Source: Alteromonas sp. 1_MG-2023 (lineage in GTDB: Bacteria > Pseudomonadota > Gammaproteobacteria > Enterobacterales > Alteromonadaceae). From it: 64,000 nt of DNA. This document shows, piece after piece, positions 1 through 8,861 of the stretch. Made by a program: the position numbers and the translations under genes. The notes under the pieces were generated by a model. It saw only the letters and a list, made by a program, of their open reading frames with translations, was not told where the DNA came from and searched no databases. The DNA lies in the NCBI RefSeq assembly GCF_030547075.1, contig NZ_JAUOQH010000006.1, positions 1 through 64,000 of the forward strand. The letters are read 5' to 3'. Position 1 is the first letter of the stretch. Each line of letters starts with the position of its first letter.

Positions 1-1
1 A

Positions 2-77
2 TGGTGGGTCGTGCTGGATTCGAACCAGCGACCAATTGATTAAAAGTCAACTGCTCTACCAGCTGAGCTAACGACCC
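2..77 (-). tRNA. tRNA-Lys (anticodon UUU)
   Basis: The minus strand folds as a complete 76-nt cloverleaf that begins GGGTCGTTAGCTCAG, has a T-arm GGTTCGAATCC and a genome-encoded CCA 3' end. The anticodon loop reads CTTTTAA, so the anticodon is UUU, which decodes lysine AAA/AAG. It is the downstream member of an identical tandem pair and is probably cotranscribed with the copy 24 bp upstream. The transcript runs off the left edge of the window, so further tRNAs could follow. Confidence 0.97.
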
Positions 78-101
78 TTCATTTGGAGCCAGGAGAAGAA
101 T

Positions 102-177
102 TGGTGGGTCGTGCTGGATTCGAACCAGCGACCAATTGATTAAAAGTCAACTGCTCTACCAGCTGAGCTAACGACCC
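102..177 (-). tRNA. tRNA-Lys (anticodon UUU), second copy
   Basis: This copy is identical over all 76 nt to the one at 2-77, including the encoded CCA end and the CTTTTAA anticodon loop. It lies first after a good sigma-70 promoter, with a 24-nt spacer before the second copy. Identity between the copies suggests recent duplication or gene conversion, as is common for tRNA arrays. Confidence 0.97.
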
Positions 178-218
178 AATCTTTCCTGTTGTTGCCTGTG
201 TCTTGGCAACGGCGGCAT

Positions 219-246
219 ATAATACTCAGATTTTTTTTTGACGCAA
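219..246 (-). promoter_or_regulatory. Sigma-70 promoter of the tRNA-Lys pair
   Basis: On the minus strand a -35 element TTGCGT (241-246) is followed after 16 nt by a -10 element TATTAT (219-224). A GC-rich discriminator (GCCGCCG) follows the -10 box, as expected for stable-RNA promoters under stringent control. The spacer contains a run of nine A residues. The rest of 178-478 shows no convincing gene. A 71-codon frame at 238-453 opens at a TTG inside the poly-T tract, has no ribosome binding site and is judged spurious. Confidence 0.6.
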
Positions 247-478
247 CCCAAAAGGCGTTTTTATTTTGATTTTTGCAGTAAAAAGCGTTCAACCGCTCAA
301 AATCAACACAAATCGAGCATTATTCCTACCACAAAACCTCTACAAAACTTTTTAAGTCCGACGATTTACTCGCAAATTGAGTCTAAAAAAAAGCGTAAAT
401 TTTGCGATTTCCATGAAAATATACTCATAAAAATAGCGTTTGGTTCAGCATAAAAAAAAGGAGTTATTTTTAACTGCG

Positions 479-511
479 AAAAAAAAGCCTCTCGTTTAGA
501 AAGGCCTTTTT
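479..511 (-). terminator. Rho-independent terminator of the tol-pal operon
   Basis: Immediately after the cpoB stop codon the minus strand reads AAAAAGGCCTTTC, a short loop, GAGAGGC and then a run of eight T. This makes an imperfect hairpin with a U-tract, the expected end of the ybgC-tol-pal-cpoB transcript. Confidence 0.75.
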
Positions 512-512
512 G

Positions 513-1301
513 TTAAAGATTATTCAATCTGGATTCCGCTAACCGCTTTGCGGATGAACTCGGATACTCATTAATGACTTGCTGGAAGAAATTTCGAGCA
601 CCATTACTATCACCTGTACGTTCGGCAATAACACCTAATTTCAATAATGCATCTGGGCGCTTAACTGAATCAGGAAAACGGTTAGATACAATATCAAATT
701 GCTCAATAGCTTCATCCCATTGCTGTTTATTAAACAACAATTGTCCTAGCCAATAATGTGCATTCGGGGCATATTCACTATTCGGAAATCTTTCGATAAA
801 CGATTGGAAAGCTGGAATAGCTTTATCGTATTCACGAGATTTTAGAATTAGGTTCACCGCACTATCATACGCTTCGTCCTCACCCTCTTGTGGGGATGAT
901 GAAGGTGTCGATGGGGTAACACCTACCGAAGTGCTTGGCGTGGGGCCAGCGCCACTAGCGTTAGCTAAACCGCCCTGTTTCAGTGATTCAACACGTTTGT
1001 CTATTTCAAGGTACAACTCACGCTGACGTTCCAGCACCTTTTCTAGCTCGTTAGTGTTAACTTCAACCGAACCACGCAATTGGTCAACTTCACTTTGCAT
1101 GTTGTCCAATTGTGTTTGTAAGCGGTGTTGCATTTCAGTTCGGCTTTTCACAATACGTTCTAAAACAGCAATGCGCTGTTCTAAATTGCTGCCGCCATTG
1201 GCGTCGACCACAGGCGCTTGTGCAAAGGCCGAACCTGAAATAGCAAAGGCGGCACACAAGGTGACGCCTAGCTTAATAGAGTTAATTGCTGTAAAAGCCA
1301 T
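513..1301 (-). CDS. cpoB: CpoB (YbgF), Tol-Pal cell division coordinator
   Basis: Periplasmic protein that links outer-membrane constriction (Tol-Pal) to septal peptidoglycan synthesis in the E. coli family. The 262-residue product has an N-terminal signal peptide ending near AFA-Q (residue 28). A coiled-coil trimerisation segment covers about residues 38-110 (heptads around LEQRIAVLERIVKSR). A low-complexity Ser/Thr/Pro linker follows, then three TPR-like repeats from about 140 (YDSAVNLILKSREYDKA, SEYAPNAHYWLGQ, PDALLKLGVIAERTGD). The length matches E. coli CpoB. It is the last gene of the tol operon and its start overlaps the pal stop by one base, indicating translational coupling. Confidence 0.95.
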   Translation of the reverse strand: MAFTAINSIKLGVTLCAAFAISGSAFAQAPVVDANGGSNLEQRIAVLERIVKSRTEMQHRLQTQLDNMQSEVDQLRGSVEVNTNELEKVLERQRELYLEIDKRVESLKQGGLANASGAGPTPSTSVGVTPSTPSSSPQEGEDEAYDSAVNLILKSREYDKAIPAFQSFIERFPNSEYAPNAHYWLGQLLFNKQQWDEAIEQFDIVSNRFPDSVKRPDALLKLGVIAERTGDSNGARNFFQQVINEYPSSSAKRLAESRLNNL

Positions 1302-1867
1302 TAGCGGTAAACAACCACTCCGCGACGATTCTGCGCGAATGCATATTCAGTTGAACCCATTACTGCAGACTTTTCTTCACCGTAAGACACAACCGTAATT
1401 TGGCTGCTGCTTACACCGGCATTCATAAGATAAGTTTCAACAGATTGCGCACGACGCTCACCAAGTGCAATGTTGTATTCTGGCGTACCGCGGCTATCAG
1501 TATGACCTTCAATAGTCACTTTAGTGCTAGGGTTTTTAACCAAGAACGCGGCATGTTTATCAAGTAAACGTTGGAATTCAGGTTTGATACTCGCGCGGTC
1601 AAAATCGAAATAAACGGTTTGTTCGTTTTTCAACGCTTCCATTTCTTGTTGAACCATTTCTTCTGAACGCTTCATACGTTGTGCAGCTTCTGCTTCAACG
1701 CGCTGTGCTTCAGCTTGACGAGCGTCTTGCTCTGCTTGTGCTTGTTCTTGTGCAAGACGGTTACGTTCAGCGGCTAGCTCTTCTTCGCTAGGGCCAGACG
1801 AACAGGCCATCATGGTCACCACTGGCAAGGCGATAATGAAGCTCTTCATTAATTTATTCATTTGCAT
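1301..1867 (-). CDS. pal: Peptidoglycan-associated lipoprotein Pal
   Basis: Outer-membrane lipoprotein that binds peptidoglycan and TolB and tethers the envelope during constriction. The 188 residues comprise a lipoprotein signal with the acceptor Cys near residue 22 (TMMAC-SSG), an Ala/Glu/Gln-rich helical linker at about 28-80, and a C-terminal OmpA-like domain. Within that domain YFDFDRASI, TIEGHTDSRG and the NIALGERRAQSV peptidoglycan-binding segment are visible. The linker is longer and more strongly charged than in E. coli Pal. The gene sits between tolB (40 bp upstream) and cpoB. Confidence 0.96.
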   Translation of the reverse strand: MQMNKLMKSFIIALPVVTMMACSSGPSEEELAAERNRLAQEQAQAEQDARQAEAQRVEAEAAQRMKRSEEMVQQEMEALKNEQTVYFDFDRASIKPEFQRLLDKHAAFLVKNPSTKVTIEGHTDSRGTPEYNIALGERRAQSVETYLMNAGVSSSQITVVSYGEEKSAVMGSTEYAFAQNRRGVVVYR

Positions 1868-1907
1868 CCTACTAATCCTTAAATGTTATTGTTTGATATT
1901 TCAATTG

Positions 1908-3263
1908 TTAGAACAAAAATGGTGACCAACTCGGCGATTTCACTTGCCCATCGGCTGCGGGTAATCTGGCTTTAAAGCGCCCATCAAGGGAAACAAGTGA
2001 AAGTACTTGAGTGCCTTCATGCAGCGTACTATAAATAATCATACTACCATTTGGCGCTACACTGGGAGATTCATCCAAAAAGGTTCTTGTTAGAACCTGA
2101 GGAGACCCACCGTCTAGCGCCTGCTTAGCAATATGGTAGTTTCCATTGGTTTGATTAACCACTACCATTTGCTTACCGTCGGGCGTTAGTGTTGCGCCCA
2201 AGTTCTGTTCGCCCACAAAGGTAACGCGCCTTACCTTTCTAGAATTTAAATTTACGCTATATATCTGGGGTTTACCACCCCGTTCAGAGCTAAAAATTAA
2301 ACCACTACCGTCAGGCAGCCAAGAAGGCTCTGTATCAATAGCGCGGTTGCGCGTTACTCGGGTCAAATTTTTTGTCGCAAGATCCATAACATAGACCTCG
2401 GGATTACCATCTTTCGACAAAACCATAGCAAGTTGCTTGCCATCTGGCGAAAACGCAGGGCTTCCGTTTATTCCAGGGAAATCGGTAACCGTTGTACGTT
2501 TGCTAGTATAAATATCCTGTATGAATATTTGAGGTCTACGATTTTCAAAGCTTACATACGCTAACTTCTCACCATCTGGCGACCACACTGGCGACATTAG
2601 CGGCTCAGGCGAAGACAACAAACGGGTTTCGTTTTCGCCGTCGTAGTCTGCAATCACTAACTGGTAAGGTTTTTCATACGCATCTCTGTCTCGTACGATC
2701 ACATAAGCAATGCGTGTTAAAAATGCGCCACGTACGCCTGTAAGCTTCTCGTACACAACATCGCTAATGCGGTGAGCGTACTGCCTGAAGTCGCGGGGGC
2801 TAATGATTGATTGACGGGCAGCAATAACATGCTCATTGCTAACCACTAACTCACCATTTTGTAGTACTTGAGACTGACCACCGTCTAGCTGGCCTTTTAG
2901 TACATCAACCAGTTGATAAGACACTAAATATTTATCGGTACCTTCGGGGGCTATACTGCCTACTAATACAGTATCTACACCAAGAGTCGCCCACGCAGAG
3001 TAGTTCACTTGGTCTGCGCTTTCGGGCATCTGTGGCATTTTATTTGGCGCTACCGGACTAAATTTACCGCTGCGCATAAGGTCGGCCATGATCACTTCAG
3101 AAATATCACCAGGCAATGTGCCGGTGCCTTTCCATTTGAAAGGGACAACACCTATAGGACGGGCGCTGTCGATACCCTCTGTAATAACTATTTCTAACGT
3201 CGCGAATACTTTGGCACTAAATACCATCGCGATGGCGGCTATCCATAAACCTGTTTTCTTCAT
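1908..3263 (-). CDS. tolB: TolB periplasmic beta-propeller protein
   Basis: Soluble periplasmic component of Tol-Pal that switches between Pal and TolA. The 451 residues carry a signal peptide cleaved after about residue 21 (AKVFA-TLEI), an N-terminal alpha/beta domain to about residue 170, and six WD40-like propeller blades with the repeated SPDGxxLA signature ([45 protein letters not shown]). The length is close to the E. coli protein (430). The start lies 4 bp after the tolA stop, so the two are transcribed and probably translated together. Confidence 0.97.
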   Translation of the reverse strand: MKKTGLWIAAIAMVFSAKVFATLEIVITEGIDSARPIGVVPFKWKGTGTLPGDISEVIMADLMRSGKFSPVAPNKMPQMPESADQVNYSAWATLGVDTVLVGSIAPEGTDKYLVSYQLVDVLKGQLDGGQSQVLQNGELVVSNEHVIAARQSIISPRDFRQYAHRISDVVYEKLTGVRGAFLTRIAYVIVRDRDAYEKPYQLVIADYDGENETRLLSSPEPLMSPVWSPDGEKLAYVSFENRRPQIFIQDIYTSKRTTVTDFPGINGSPAFSPDGKQLAMVLSKDGNPEVYVMDLATKNLTRVTRNRAIDTEPSWLPDGSGLIFSSERGGKPQIYSVNLNSRKVRRVTFVGEQNLGATLTPDGKQMVVVNQTNGNYHIAKQALDGGSPQVLTRTFLDESPSVAPNGSMIIYSTLHEGTQVLSLVSLDGRFKARLPAADGQVKSPSWSPFLF

Positions 3264-3267
3264 TGCA

Positions 3268-4047
3268 CTACAGTTCCACTTTTAAGTTAATATCTTTTAA
3301 TTGCTCGTAAACGTCGGCTGCGTCCGATACGGGCAGCTCTTCAGCACGGCGTACGGCGCTTTCAGCTGCTCTACACAGAGCCTCATTCCCGCCTAAGATA
3401 CGTACACTCGTCACATACCCAGTGGTAGCCAATTTAATATTCAGTCTACACACCTTGCCTTTAAAGCTGTCGTCGTAATAGAGATTACGTTTAATGGTCT
3501 GTTGAATTAACGCGGTATAACGCTCTACTTCAGTCAGTACCTGTGCACGTCTACGTTGTTGCTGAGCCGCTTGCTCCTGCGCAAGTTGCTCTTGCATAAT
3601 TCTCTCCATCTCAGCATTTTCAGCCGCTTCTTTTTTCTTACGCTCAGCATCGGCTTTCGCTTTCGCTTCACGGTCTTTACGCGCTTGTTCCTTTTGCGCA
3701 GCCAACTGCTCTAGTTCTTTTTGACGTTTGAACTCAGCTTCTTCAGCTTGCTTTTTCTCTCTCGCGCGCTTAGCGGCTGCGGCCTTTTGACGTTTTGCTT
3801 CAGCAGCCTGCGCTTCTTTTTGCTTTCTCTGCGCATCGGCTTCTCTGGCCTGAGCTTCAGCTTGTGCCTGTTCTCGCTTTGTATCCGCTATGGCCTGAGC
3901 ATCGATAAAGGTGGCTTCAATCACCGGCGCATTTACAGCTAACGTCGGCATAGGAGAAGGCGAAAAGCTGACGCTAATTAGCAACACTGCTGCCACAGCA
4001 AAATGCAGCGCGATAGATTTATAAATGCCAATAGAACTTGCAGTCAT
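3268..4047 (-). CDS. tolA: TolA, trans-periplasmic stalk protein
   Basis: Inner-membrane protein that spans the periplasm and transmits energy from TolQR to TolB-Pal. The 259 residues show one N-terminal transmembrane helix (about 12-32), a long Ala/Lys/Glu/Gln-rich helical domain II (about 50-165), and a C-terminal domain III ([18 protein letters not shown]..., about 185-259) of TonB-like fold. At 259 residues it is much shorter than the E. coli protein (about 420), almost all of the difference being in the helical stalk. Two cysteines in domain III could form the family disulfide. Confidence 0.93.
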   Translation of the reverse strand: MTASSIGIYKSIALHFAVAAVLLISVSFSPSPMPTLAVNAPVIEATFIDAQAIADTKREQAQAEAQAREADAQRKQKEAQAAEAKRQKAAAAKRAREKKQAEEAEFKRQKELEQLAAQKEQARKDREAKAKADAERKKKEAAENAEMERIMQEQLAQEQAAQQQRRRAQVLTEVERYTALIQQTIKRNLYYDDSFKGKVCRLNIKLATTGYVTSVRILGGNEALCRAAESAVRRAEELPVSDAADVYEQLKDINLKVEL

Positions 4048-4055
4048 CGATAAAT

Positions 4056-4481
4056 CTACTCTGGCTCAACCGGATCTGTCATTAAACCTACTGAAGGCAC
4101 ACCCGCGCCCTGTAATAACACCATAAGTTGAATGACCTCGTTATAAGCAACTTGCCCATCTCCTTTTACTACCACTGGCGTATTAGGATCCTTTTGTAAC
4201 TGAGCTTGTACCAATGCCGCTAAGTCTTCTTGATCTAGTGGCGACTCTTGATCGCCACCCACATTAAGAAAATACCGGCCCTTCACGTCTACCGACGCAA
4301 TAATGGGGGGATTATCTTCCTGCTCAATTGGATTAGCGCTGGCTTTAGGTAAATCGACTTTTACCCCTTGGGAAATAAGGGGAGCCGTTACCATAAAGAT
4401 AATAAGTAGCACCAACATAACATCAATGTAAGGCACCACATTAATTTCAGAAACCGGCCTACGGCGCTTTCTCACATACAT
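4056..4481 (-). CDS. tolR: TolR, ExbD/TolR proton-channel subunit
   Basis: Works with TolQ as a proton-driven motor that energises TolA. The 141 residues comprise a short basic N-terminus (MYVRKRRRPVSEINVVP), a single transmembrane helix with the essential Asp (PYIDVMLVLLIIFMVTAPL, Asp near residue 20), and a periplasmic dimerisation domain ending in VGLMTDPVEPE. The length is typical of the family. It follows tolQ by 38 bp and precedes tolA by 8 bp. Confidence 0.96.
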   Translation of the reverse strand: MYVRKRRRPVSEINVVPYIDVMLVLLIIFMVTAPLISQGVKVDLPKASANPIEQEDNPPIIASVDVKGRYFLNVGGDQESPLDQEDLAALVQAQLQKDPNTPVVVKGDGQVAYNEVIQLMVLLQGAGVPSVGLMTDPVEPE

Positions 4482-4519
4482 AATAATTCCTCTCTCACCT
4501 GTGAGTTATTCACTAAGCA

Positions 4520-5212
4520 TTAAACTTCGGGTTGCTGAGCTTGCCCGGCAACTGCTTGGCGATGAAGAATGGCGGAGAACTCTTCCATAAAGTTGCCATA
4601 ATTGTTTTCTAACTTTTCAACTTGGTGACTAAAGCGGTTATAGGCAATAACTGCAGGAATAGCCGCGAATAGACCTATTGCAGTTGCAATCAATGCTTCG
4701 GCAATACCTGGTGCAACCATGGCTAACGTAGCTTGTTGAACTTCACCTAGCGCGATAAAGGCGTTCATGATCCCCCAAACCGTACCGAATAAGCCAATAT
4801 ACGGGCTAATTGAACCTGCTGTTGCTAGAAACGGAAGGCGACTTTCTAACTCTTCAACCTGGCGAGACATAGTGACCCGCATAGCACGGTATGTACCATC
4901 TACTATCGCATTAGTACCGGTATTTGACTTTCGTATGCGTACGAATTCTTTAAAGCCGGCACAAAAGATGGTGCCAATACCTGATAAATTAGGGCGGGCA
5001 GAAAGTTCTTGATAAAGACGGTTTAAATCAGCACCTGACCAAAACTTGTCTTCAAACTGACGCATCTCTTCTCGTGCACTTGAAAGTGCTCTACTACGCT
5101 GAAAAATAAACGTCCAAGACGCCACTGAAACACCGAGTAAAAGCAACATAACAAGTTGAACAATAAAGCTGGCCTGCAAAAATAGGCCGATAAAAGTAAG
5201 ATCAGATGACAC
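4520..5212 (-). CDS. tolQ: TolQ, MotA/TolQ/ExbB proton-channel subunit
   Basis: Inner-membrane partner of TolR in the pmf-driven Tol motor. The 230 residues show the expected three membrane helices: about 12-35, 135-160 ([20 protein letters not shown], the conserved channel segment) and 170-195 ([20 protein letters not shown]). A cytoplasmic loop separates helices 1 and 2. The start overlaps the end of ybgC by 11 bp, a coupling seen in many proteobacteria. Confidence 0.97.
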   Translation of the reverse strand: MSSDLTFIGLFLQASFIVQLVMLLLLGVSVASWTFIFQRSRALSSAREEMRQFEDKFWSGADLNRLYQELSARPNLSGIGTIFCAGFKEFVRIRKSNTGTNAIVDGTYRAMRVTMSRQVEELESRLPFLATAGSISPYIGLFGTVWGIMNAFIALGEVQQATLAMVAPGIAEALIATAIGLFAAIPAVIAYNRFSHQVEKLENNYGNFMEEFSAILHRQAVAGQAQQPEV

Positions 5213-5600
5213 GCGAAATTTCCTCTAACAATGTACGTGGTAGTCGTCTGGGCTTCATAGTGTCCAGACTGACACAAGCAACTCGAATATCGGCTGATAC
5301 TAGAGTCACATCTTGTTTATTTTTGATGGTTTGTTGAAACGACATACTCGCCCCTTTCAATTCTACAACCTGTGTTTCAATACTCAACAGATCATTGAAT
5401 CGCGCAGGCGCATAGTTATTCATTTCAACGCGTTTGACGACAAAAGCCACTGATTGTTCCATTAATATGTCTTGTTCGAAGCCTAAGCCTCTAAGCCACT
5501 CAGTTCTAGCTCTTTCCATAAACTTGAGGTAGTTGGCATAATAAACAATGCCACCTGCATCGGTATCTTCGTAATACACTCTTACTTGGTGTAAATGCAT
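5202..5600 (-). CDS. ybgC: YbgC acyl-CoA thioesterase, Tol-Pal associated
   Basis: Hotdog-fold thioesterase, the first gene of the tol operon. The sequence has the 4-hydroxybenzoyl-CoA thioesterase signature [20 protein letters not shown] with the catalytic Asp, and [10 protein letters not shown] place the start at the ATG giving [12 protein letters not shown] (132 aa). It has a GGTGAAAG purine stretch upstream and fits the family length. An in-frame ATG at 5630, or a TTG at 5633, would add 10 or 11 residues but has no ribosome binding site. In E. coli the enzyme acts on short-chain acyl-CoAs. Its link to Tol-Pal is positional. Confidence 0.92.
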   Translation of the reverse strand: MHLHQVRVYYEDTDAGGIVYYANYLKFMERARTEWLRGLGFEQDILMEQSVAFVVKRVEMNNYAPARFNDLLSIETQVVELKGASMSFQQTIKNKQDVTLVSADIRVACVSLDTMKPRRLPRTLLEEISRVI

Positions 5601-5797
5601 AAATATTCTTTCACCGTCAATAAAATTCATCAATTAACCAGTTCACCAGCTGCATATTAACACTTCACCCCACCAAACTCATTACTCTCAACCTCAGCTA
5701 CACATAGTGATTAGCTATATTTAATGATTAAATGATAAACCATTAACACCTGCGCAACACATTAGTTTTTCTAAGGCAAAAAAACAATTTTACTCAA

Positions 5798-5825
5798 TTG
5801 TAAGAAATCGAACTAAGCCTATAAT
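5798..5825 (+). promoter_or_regulatory. Sigma-70 promoter of an orphan transcript
   Basis: TTGTAA (5798-5803), a 16-nt spacer, and a perfect TATAAT (5820-5825) lie on the plus strand in the gap between ybgC and ruvB, both of which are on the minus strand. No coding frame follows. The next landmark is a strong intrinsic terminator at 5938-5964, so the promoter appears to serve a roughly 130-nt noncoding RNA. Confidence 0.65.
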
Positions 5826-5830
5826 ACGCA

Positions 5831-5964
5831 GCATCAGTCCTACAGAGCGTAATGGTGTATCACACGGTTATGCAAGAGTTTTTCTCCTGTTAGACATGAG
5901 TTCCCTGGATTTATTTCCTTTAACACTTGTTGTTTTGGCCCGTTCATTGAGCGGGCTTTTTTTT
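5831..5964 (+). ncRNA. Candidate small regulatory RNA, about 130 nt
   Basis: Bounded by a sigma-70 promoter (5798-5825) and an intrinsic terminator (5938-5964), with no open frame. A strong 5' stem-loop at 5847-5873 pairs 12 positions with one G-G mismatch around an ATC loop. An unpaired A/U-rich middle (about 5874-5935, with CTCCTGTTAG and TTCCCTGG) follows, then a GC-rich terminator with eight U. This is the typical layout of an Hfq-dependent trans-acting sRNA: 5' fold, single-stranded seed, terminator tail. I do not recognise it as Spot 42, RyhB, GlmY/Z, CyaR, ArcZ or GcvB. The function is unknown. Confidence 0.65.
5938..5964 (+). terminator. Intrinsic terminator of the candidate sRNA
   Basis: GCCCGTTC (5938-5945), loop ATT, GAGCGGGC (5949-5956), then eight T (5957-5964). 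The stem is 8 bp with one G-U pair. The U-tract lies on the plus strand, so it does not serve ruvB or ybgC. Confidence 0.85.
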
Positions 5965-6058
5965 GCCTGAAGAAAAGTGATGTGACATAGCAAGTATAGG
6001 TAGAACGAGTGCGAGCAAACGTAAGGTTTGCTCATACAAGCATTCAATCTGTAGGCTG

Positions 6059-7063
6059 CTAAGTAGAAGGTGAGAACCCAAAATGAAGATAGGCTCGTTG
6101 CGAGACGATACGTCCACGCGGCGTGCGCTGTAAGAAGCCTTGCTGAATAAGAAAAGGCTCAATCACATCTTCTATCGTTTCTTTCTCTTCACCAATTGCT
6201 GCTGCTAAGTTGTCTAGCCCTACTGGGCCACCATCAAATTTCTCTATAATGGCACAAAGCAATTTCCGATCCATGTAATCGAAACCTTCTTTATCTACAT
6301 CTAGCATATCCAATGCCTTAGCCGCCGTATCAACGGTTACCGTGCCATCAGATTTAATTTCTGCGTAATCTCGAACTCGGCGCAACAGCCTATTAGCAAT
6401 ACGCGGTGTACCTCTAGAGCGACGAGCAATTTCATTGGCGCCCTCTTCACTCATATCTAAATTCAGATAACTAGCACTACGAGCAACAATGGTGGTGAGA
6501 TCTTTGACCGAATAAAATTCTAGTCGTTGTACTATGCCAAAACGGTCTCGCAGCGGCGATGTAAGCGAACCTGCACGAGTGGTGGCACCTACTAAGGTGA
6601 AAGGTGGCAAATCTAGCTTAATAGAACGGGCTGCTGGCCCCTCGCCTATCATGATGTCTAATTGATAGTCTTCCATGGCCGGATACAGAATTTCTTCCAC
6701 CACAGGGCTTAAGCGATGAATTTCATCAATAAAGAGTACATCGTTGCGTTCAAGGTTGGTAAGCAGTGCCGCTAGGTCACCGGCTTTTTCAAGTACCGGG
6801 CCTGAAGTGGTTTTTATACTTACATCCATCTCGTTCGCCACAATATTTGCTAGGGTGGTTTTGCCTAGCCCTGGCGGGCCAAATATGAGCAAGTGATCGA
6901 GGGCATCGTCACGCTTTCTAGCAGCCTGAATGAAGATTTCCATCTGCTCACACACATGAGGCTGACCTGTATAATCATCAAGCATTTTAGGGCGAATAGC
7001 ACGGTCGATAACTTCATCTTCGGTGCTCGCATCGGGCGTAATTAGTCTATCAGCTTCTATCAT
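6059..7063 (-). CDS. ruvB: Holliday junction branch migration ATPase RuvB
   Basis: Hexameric AAA+ motor that drives branch migration of Holliday junctions with RuvA. The 334 residues include Walker [10 protein letters not shown] (about 64-72), Walker [10 protein letters not shown] (about 113-121), sensor 1 GATTRAG, the arginine-finger region SPLRDRFG, and a C-terminal winged helix ([17 protein letters not shown]). Last gene of ruvC-ruvA-ruvB. The gaps (99 bp to ruvA, 117 bp from ruvA to ruvC) are larger than in a tight operon, and no strong internal promoter was identified. Confidence 0.98.
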   Translation of the reverse strand: MIEADRLITPDASTEDEVIDRAIRPKMLDDYTGQPHVCEQMEIFIQAARKRDDALDHLLIFGPPGLGKTTLANIVANEMDVSIKTTSGPVLEKAGDLAALLTNLERNDVLFIDEIHRLSPVVEEILYPAMEDYQLDIMIGEGPAARSIKLDLPPFTLVGATTRAGSLTSPLRDRFGIVQRLEFYSVKDLTTIVARSASYLNLDMSEEGANEIARRSRGTPRIANRLLRRVRDYAEIKSDGTVTVDTAAKALDMLDVDKEGFDYMDRKLLCAIIEKFDGGPVGLDNLAAAIGEEKETIEDVIEPFLIQQGFLQRTPRGRIVSQRAYLHFGFSPST

Positions 7064-7161
7064 TAGGGCTCTGCTTTAAGGTAAATCGGCAACGTAGGTC
7101 TATCGTTCTTGGCAAATTTTGGCTTTAGCTTTAGCTTATTTGAACCTTGGATTAACTAGCT

Positions 7162-7782
7162 TCAAATAGCGGCTTTTAAAGCTTCACGAATCAGCGACTC
7201 GCTTTCCATGCCTTCTTTATACACGCTATCGATAAGTTTGCTTGCCTGAGCTGGCTTATAACCAAGTGCCACCAGCGCACTCTGGGCGTCTTCACGTGTG
7301 TCGTTTACTTCCACCAAGGTATTGGTATTAAGTAAGTCGCCACTTGGCGGTGGAATAGCAATACTTTGTACTTTACCAAATTTCGCCAATCTGTCTTTTA
7401 ACTCAACCACTAATCTTTCTGCGGTTTTCTTGCCAATGCCTGGCAAGCTCACTAATGCAGAAACATCGGCATTTTGAACCGCAGATAAAAACTGACCTGC
7501 GGACATGCCCGATAATATGGTTAAGCCTAATTTAGGGCCCACACCATTGGCTTTTATCAGTTCACGGAACAAGCCCCGTTCCATCTTATCAGCAAAACCA
7601 AACAGTAATTGCGCGTCTTCTCGCACTACGAAATGGGTATACACAACGACTTCTTCACCCACAGCTGGTAGTTGATAAAAACTGGTCATAGGCATATGAA
7701 TTTCATAGCCTACCCCGTTTGCATCTACCAAAATTTCTGGGGGCTGCTTTTCGGCCAATGTACCGCGAATACGTCCAATCAT
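7162..7782 (-). CDS. ruvA: Holliday junction DNA-binding protein RuvA
   Basis: Tetrameric junction-binding subunit that loads RuvB. The 206 residues have an N-terminal OB fold ([28 protein letters not shown]), two helix-hairpin-helix motifs ([13 protein letters not shown] at about 78-90 and [13 protein letters not shown] at about 113-125) and a C-terminal RuvB-interacting three-helix domain ([16 protein letters not shown]). The length is normal. Confidence 0.98.
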   Translation of the reverse strand: MIGRIRGTLAEKQPPEILVDANGVGYEIHMPMTSFYQLPAVGEEVVVYTHFVVREDAQLLFGFADKMERGLFRELIKANGVGPKLGLTILSGMSAGQFLSAVQNADVSALVSLPGIGKKTAERLVVELKDRLAKFGKVQSIAIPPPSGDLLNTNTLVEVNDTREDAQSALVALGYKPAQASKLIDSVYKEGMESESLIREALKAAI

Positions 7783-7899
7783 GAATGCTCTCTTACTGGT
7801 ATTTCCCCAATTCAGAGGAAATAAAACTTATAGGAAGGTTCTATTCGTTATAAAAAAGTGGTTACAAAAACGCATGCTTTTTATACATGAGCAAAGCAA

Positions 7900-8418
7900 C
7901 TAGCGTAAACGGCCTCGCACGGTTTTACGCGCTTGCCCTGCCATATTAATCAGGCTTTGCTCGGTATGGGCATGACATAGCGCCACAGCAAGGGCATCAG
8001 CAGCATCAGCTTGCGGTGTACCGCTTAAACTCAACAAGTGCTTCACCATGTGCTGCACTTGCGTTTTATCTGCACTACCCTTGCCTACTACTGCCTGTTT
8101 AATTTGCCTAGCCGAGTATTCTGCTACTGGCAATTCGCCTTGCGTGGCTGCTACAATCGCGGCACCGCGGGCTTGCCCCAACTTTAATGCAGAGTCGGGA
8201 TTTTTTGCCATAAACACTTGCTCGATAGCAAACTGCGCAGGGTTATACTGACGAATAATATCGCTAATACCGGTATAGATATTGGCAAGTCTCGACGGCA
8301 AATCTGCCGTTCCTACGCGAATACAACCACTCGCCACATACACAAGTTTACCCTGCTTACGCTCAATAACGCCGTAGCCTGTAACCCTAGAACCTGGATC
8401 TATACCCAGTATAACCAT
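7900..8418 (-). CDS. ruvC: Holliday junction resolvase RuvC
   Basis: Dimeric endonuclease that resolves Holliday junctions. The catalytic acidic residues are in place: Asp in [14 protein letters not shown] (about residue 7), Glu in FAIEQVF, and the Asp pair in [18 protein letters not shown]. At 172 aa the length matches E. coli. The start ATG overlaps the nudB stop (TAATG), so translation is coupled to nudB. In E. coli yebC lies between nudB and ruvC; here it does not. Confidence 0.98.
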   Translation of the reverse strand: MVILGIDPGSRVTGYGVIERKQGKLVYVASGCIRVGTADLPSRLANIYTGISDIIRQYNPAQFAIEQVFMAKNPDSALKLGQARGAAIVAATQGELPVAEYSARQIKQAVVGKGSADKTQVQHMVKHLLSLSGTPQADAADALAVALCHAHTEQSLINMAGQARKTVRGRLR

Positions 8419-8858
8419 TAAGGTACGTTTGGTACAAACATTGATACCGCCTCTTTGTTAGAAGGCGACCAAAGTCGCGCTAATGCTTGTGCTTTATCTA
8501 CCCACTCATACTGCAAATGTTCAGTAAGCACCAACGGCAAGGTACTGTCTACTTGAAGAGAAAAAACGTGCTCGGTGTTAAACCGTGTTCCGGGGGGATA
8601 TCGATGCAGCCAGCGGCTGCGAATTTCGTATTGGTTTTGTCTATTGTGGTTAAACATTTCAATAGACAACTGTCTGGCGTCAATCCCTGTTTCTTCCGCC
8701 ACTTCTCGGTATGCGGTTTCAATAGGTAGTTCACCGTCTTCCATTGCGCCGGTGACTGACTGCCAAAATTCAGGGTCGTCATTGCGTTGTAGCAAAAGTA
8801 CCTTGTGGTGCTGATCATACAGCACCACAAGGACTGACTCGGGCTTTTTATAAGCCAT
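8418..8858 (-). CDS. nudB: Dihydroneopterin triphosphate diphosphatase NudB
   Basis: Nudix hydrolase that removes pyrophosphate from dihydroneopterin triphosphate in folate synthesis. The Nudix box GX5EX7REVXEEXGI is complete (about residues 37-59, [20 protein letters not shown]). The 146 aa and the position between aspS and ruvC match E. coli nudB, which supports this assignment over a generic Nudix protein. It starts 3 bp after the aspS stop. Confidence 0.9.
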   Translation of the reverse strand: MAYKKPESVLVVLYDQHHKVLLLQRNDDPEFWQSVTGAMEDGELPIETAYREVAEETGIDARQLSIEMFNHNRQNQYEIRSRWLHRYPPGTRFNTEHVFSLQVDSTLPLVLTEHLQYEWVDKAQALARLWSPSNKEAVSMFVPNVP

Positions 8859-8861
8859 CGT

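Noticed and set aside
238..453. 71-codon plus-strand frame downstream of the tRNA promoter region
   Set aside because: It opens at a TTG inside a poly-T tract, has no ribosome binding site, is Lys/Ser/Phe-rich in the manner of random A/T-rich DNA, and overlaps the tRNA promoter.
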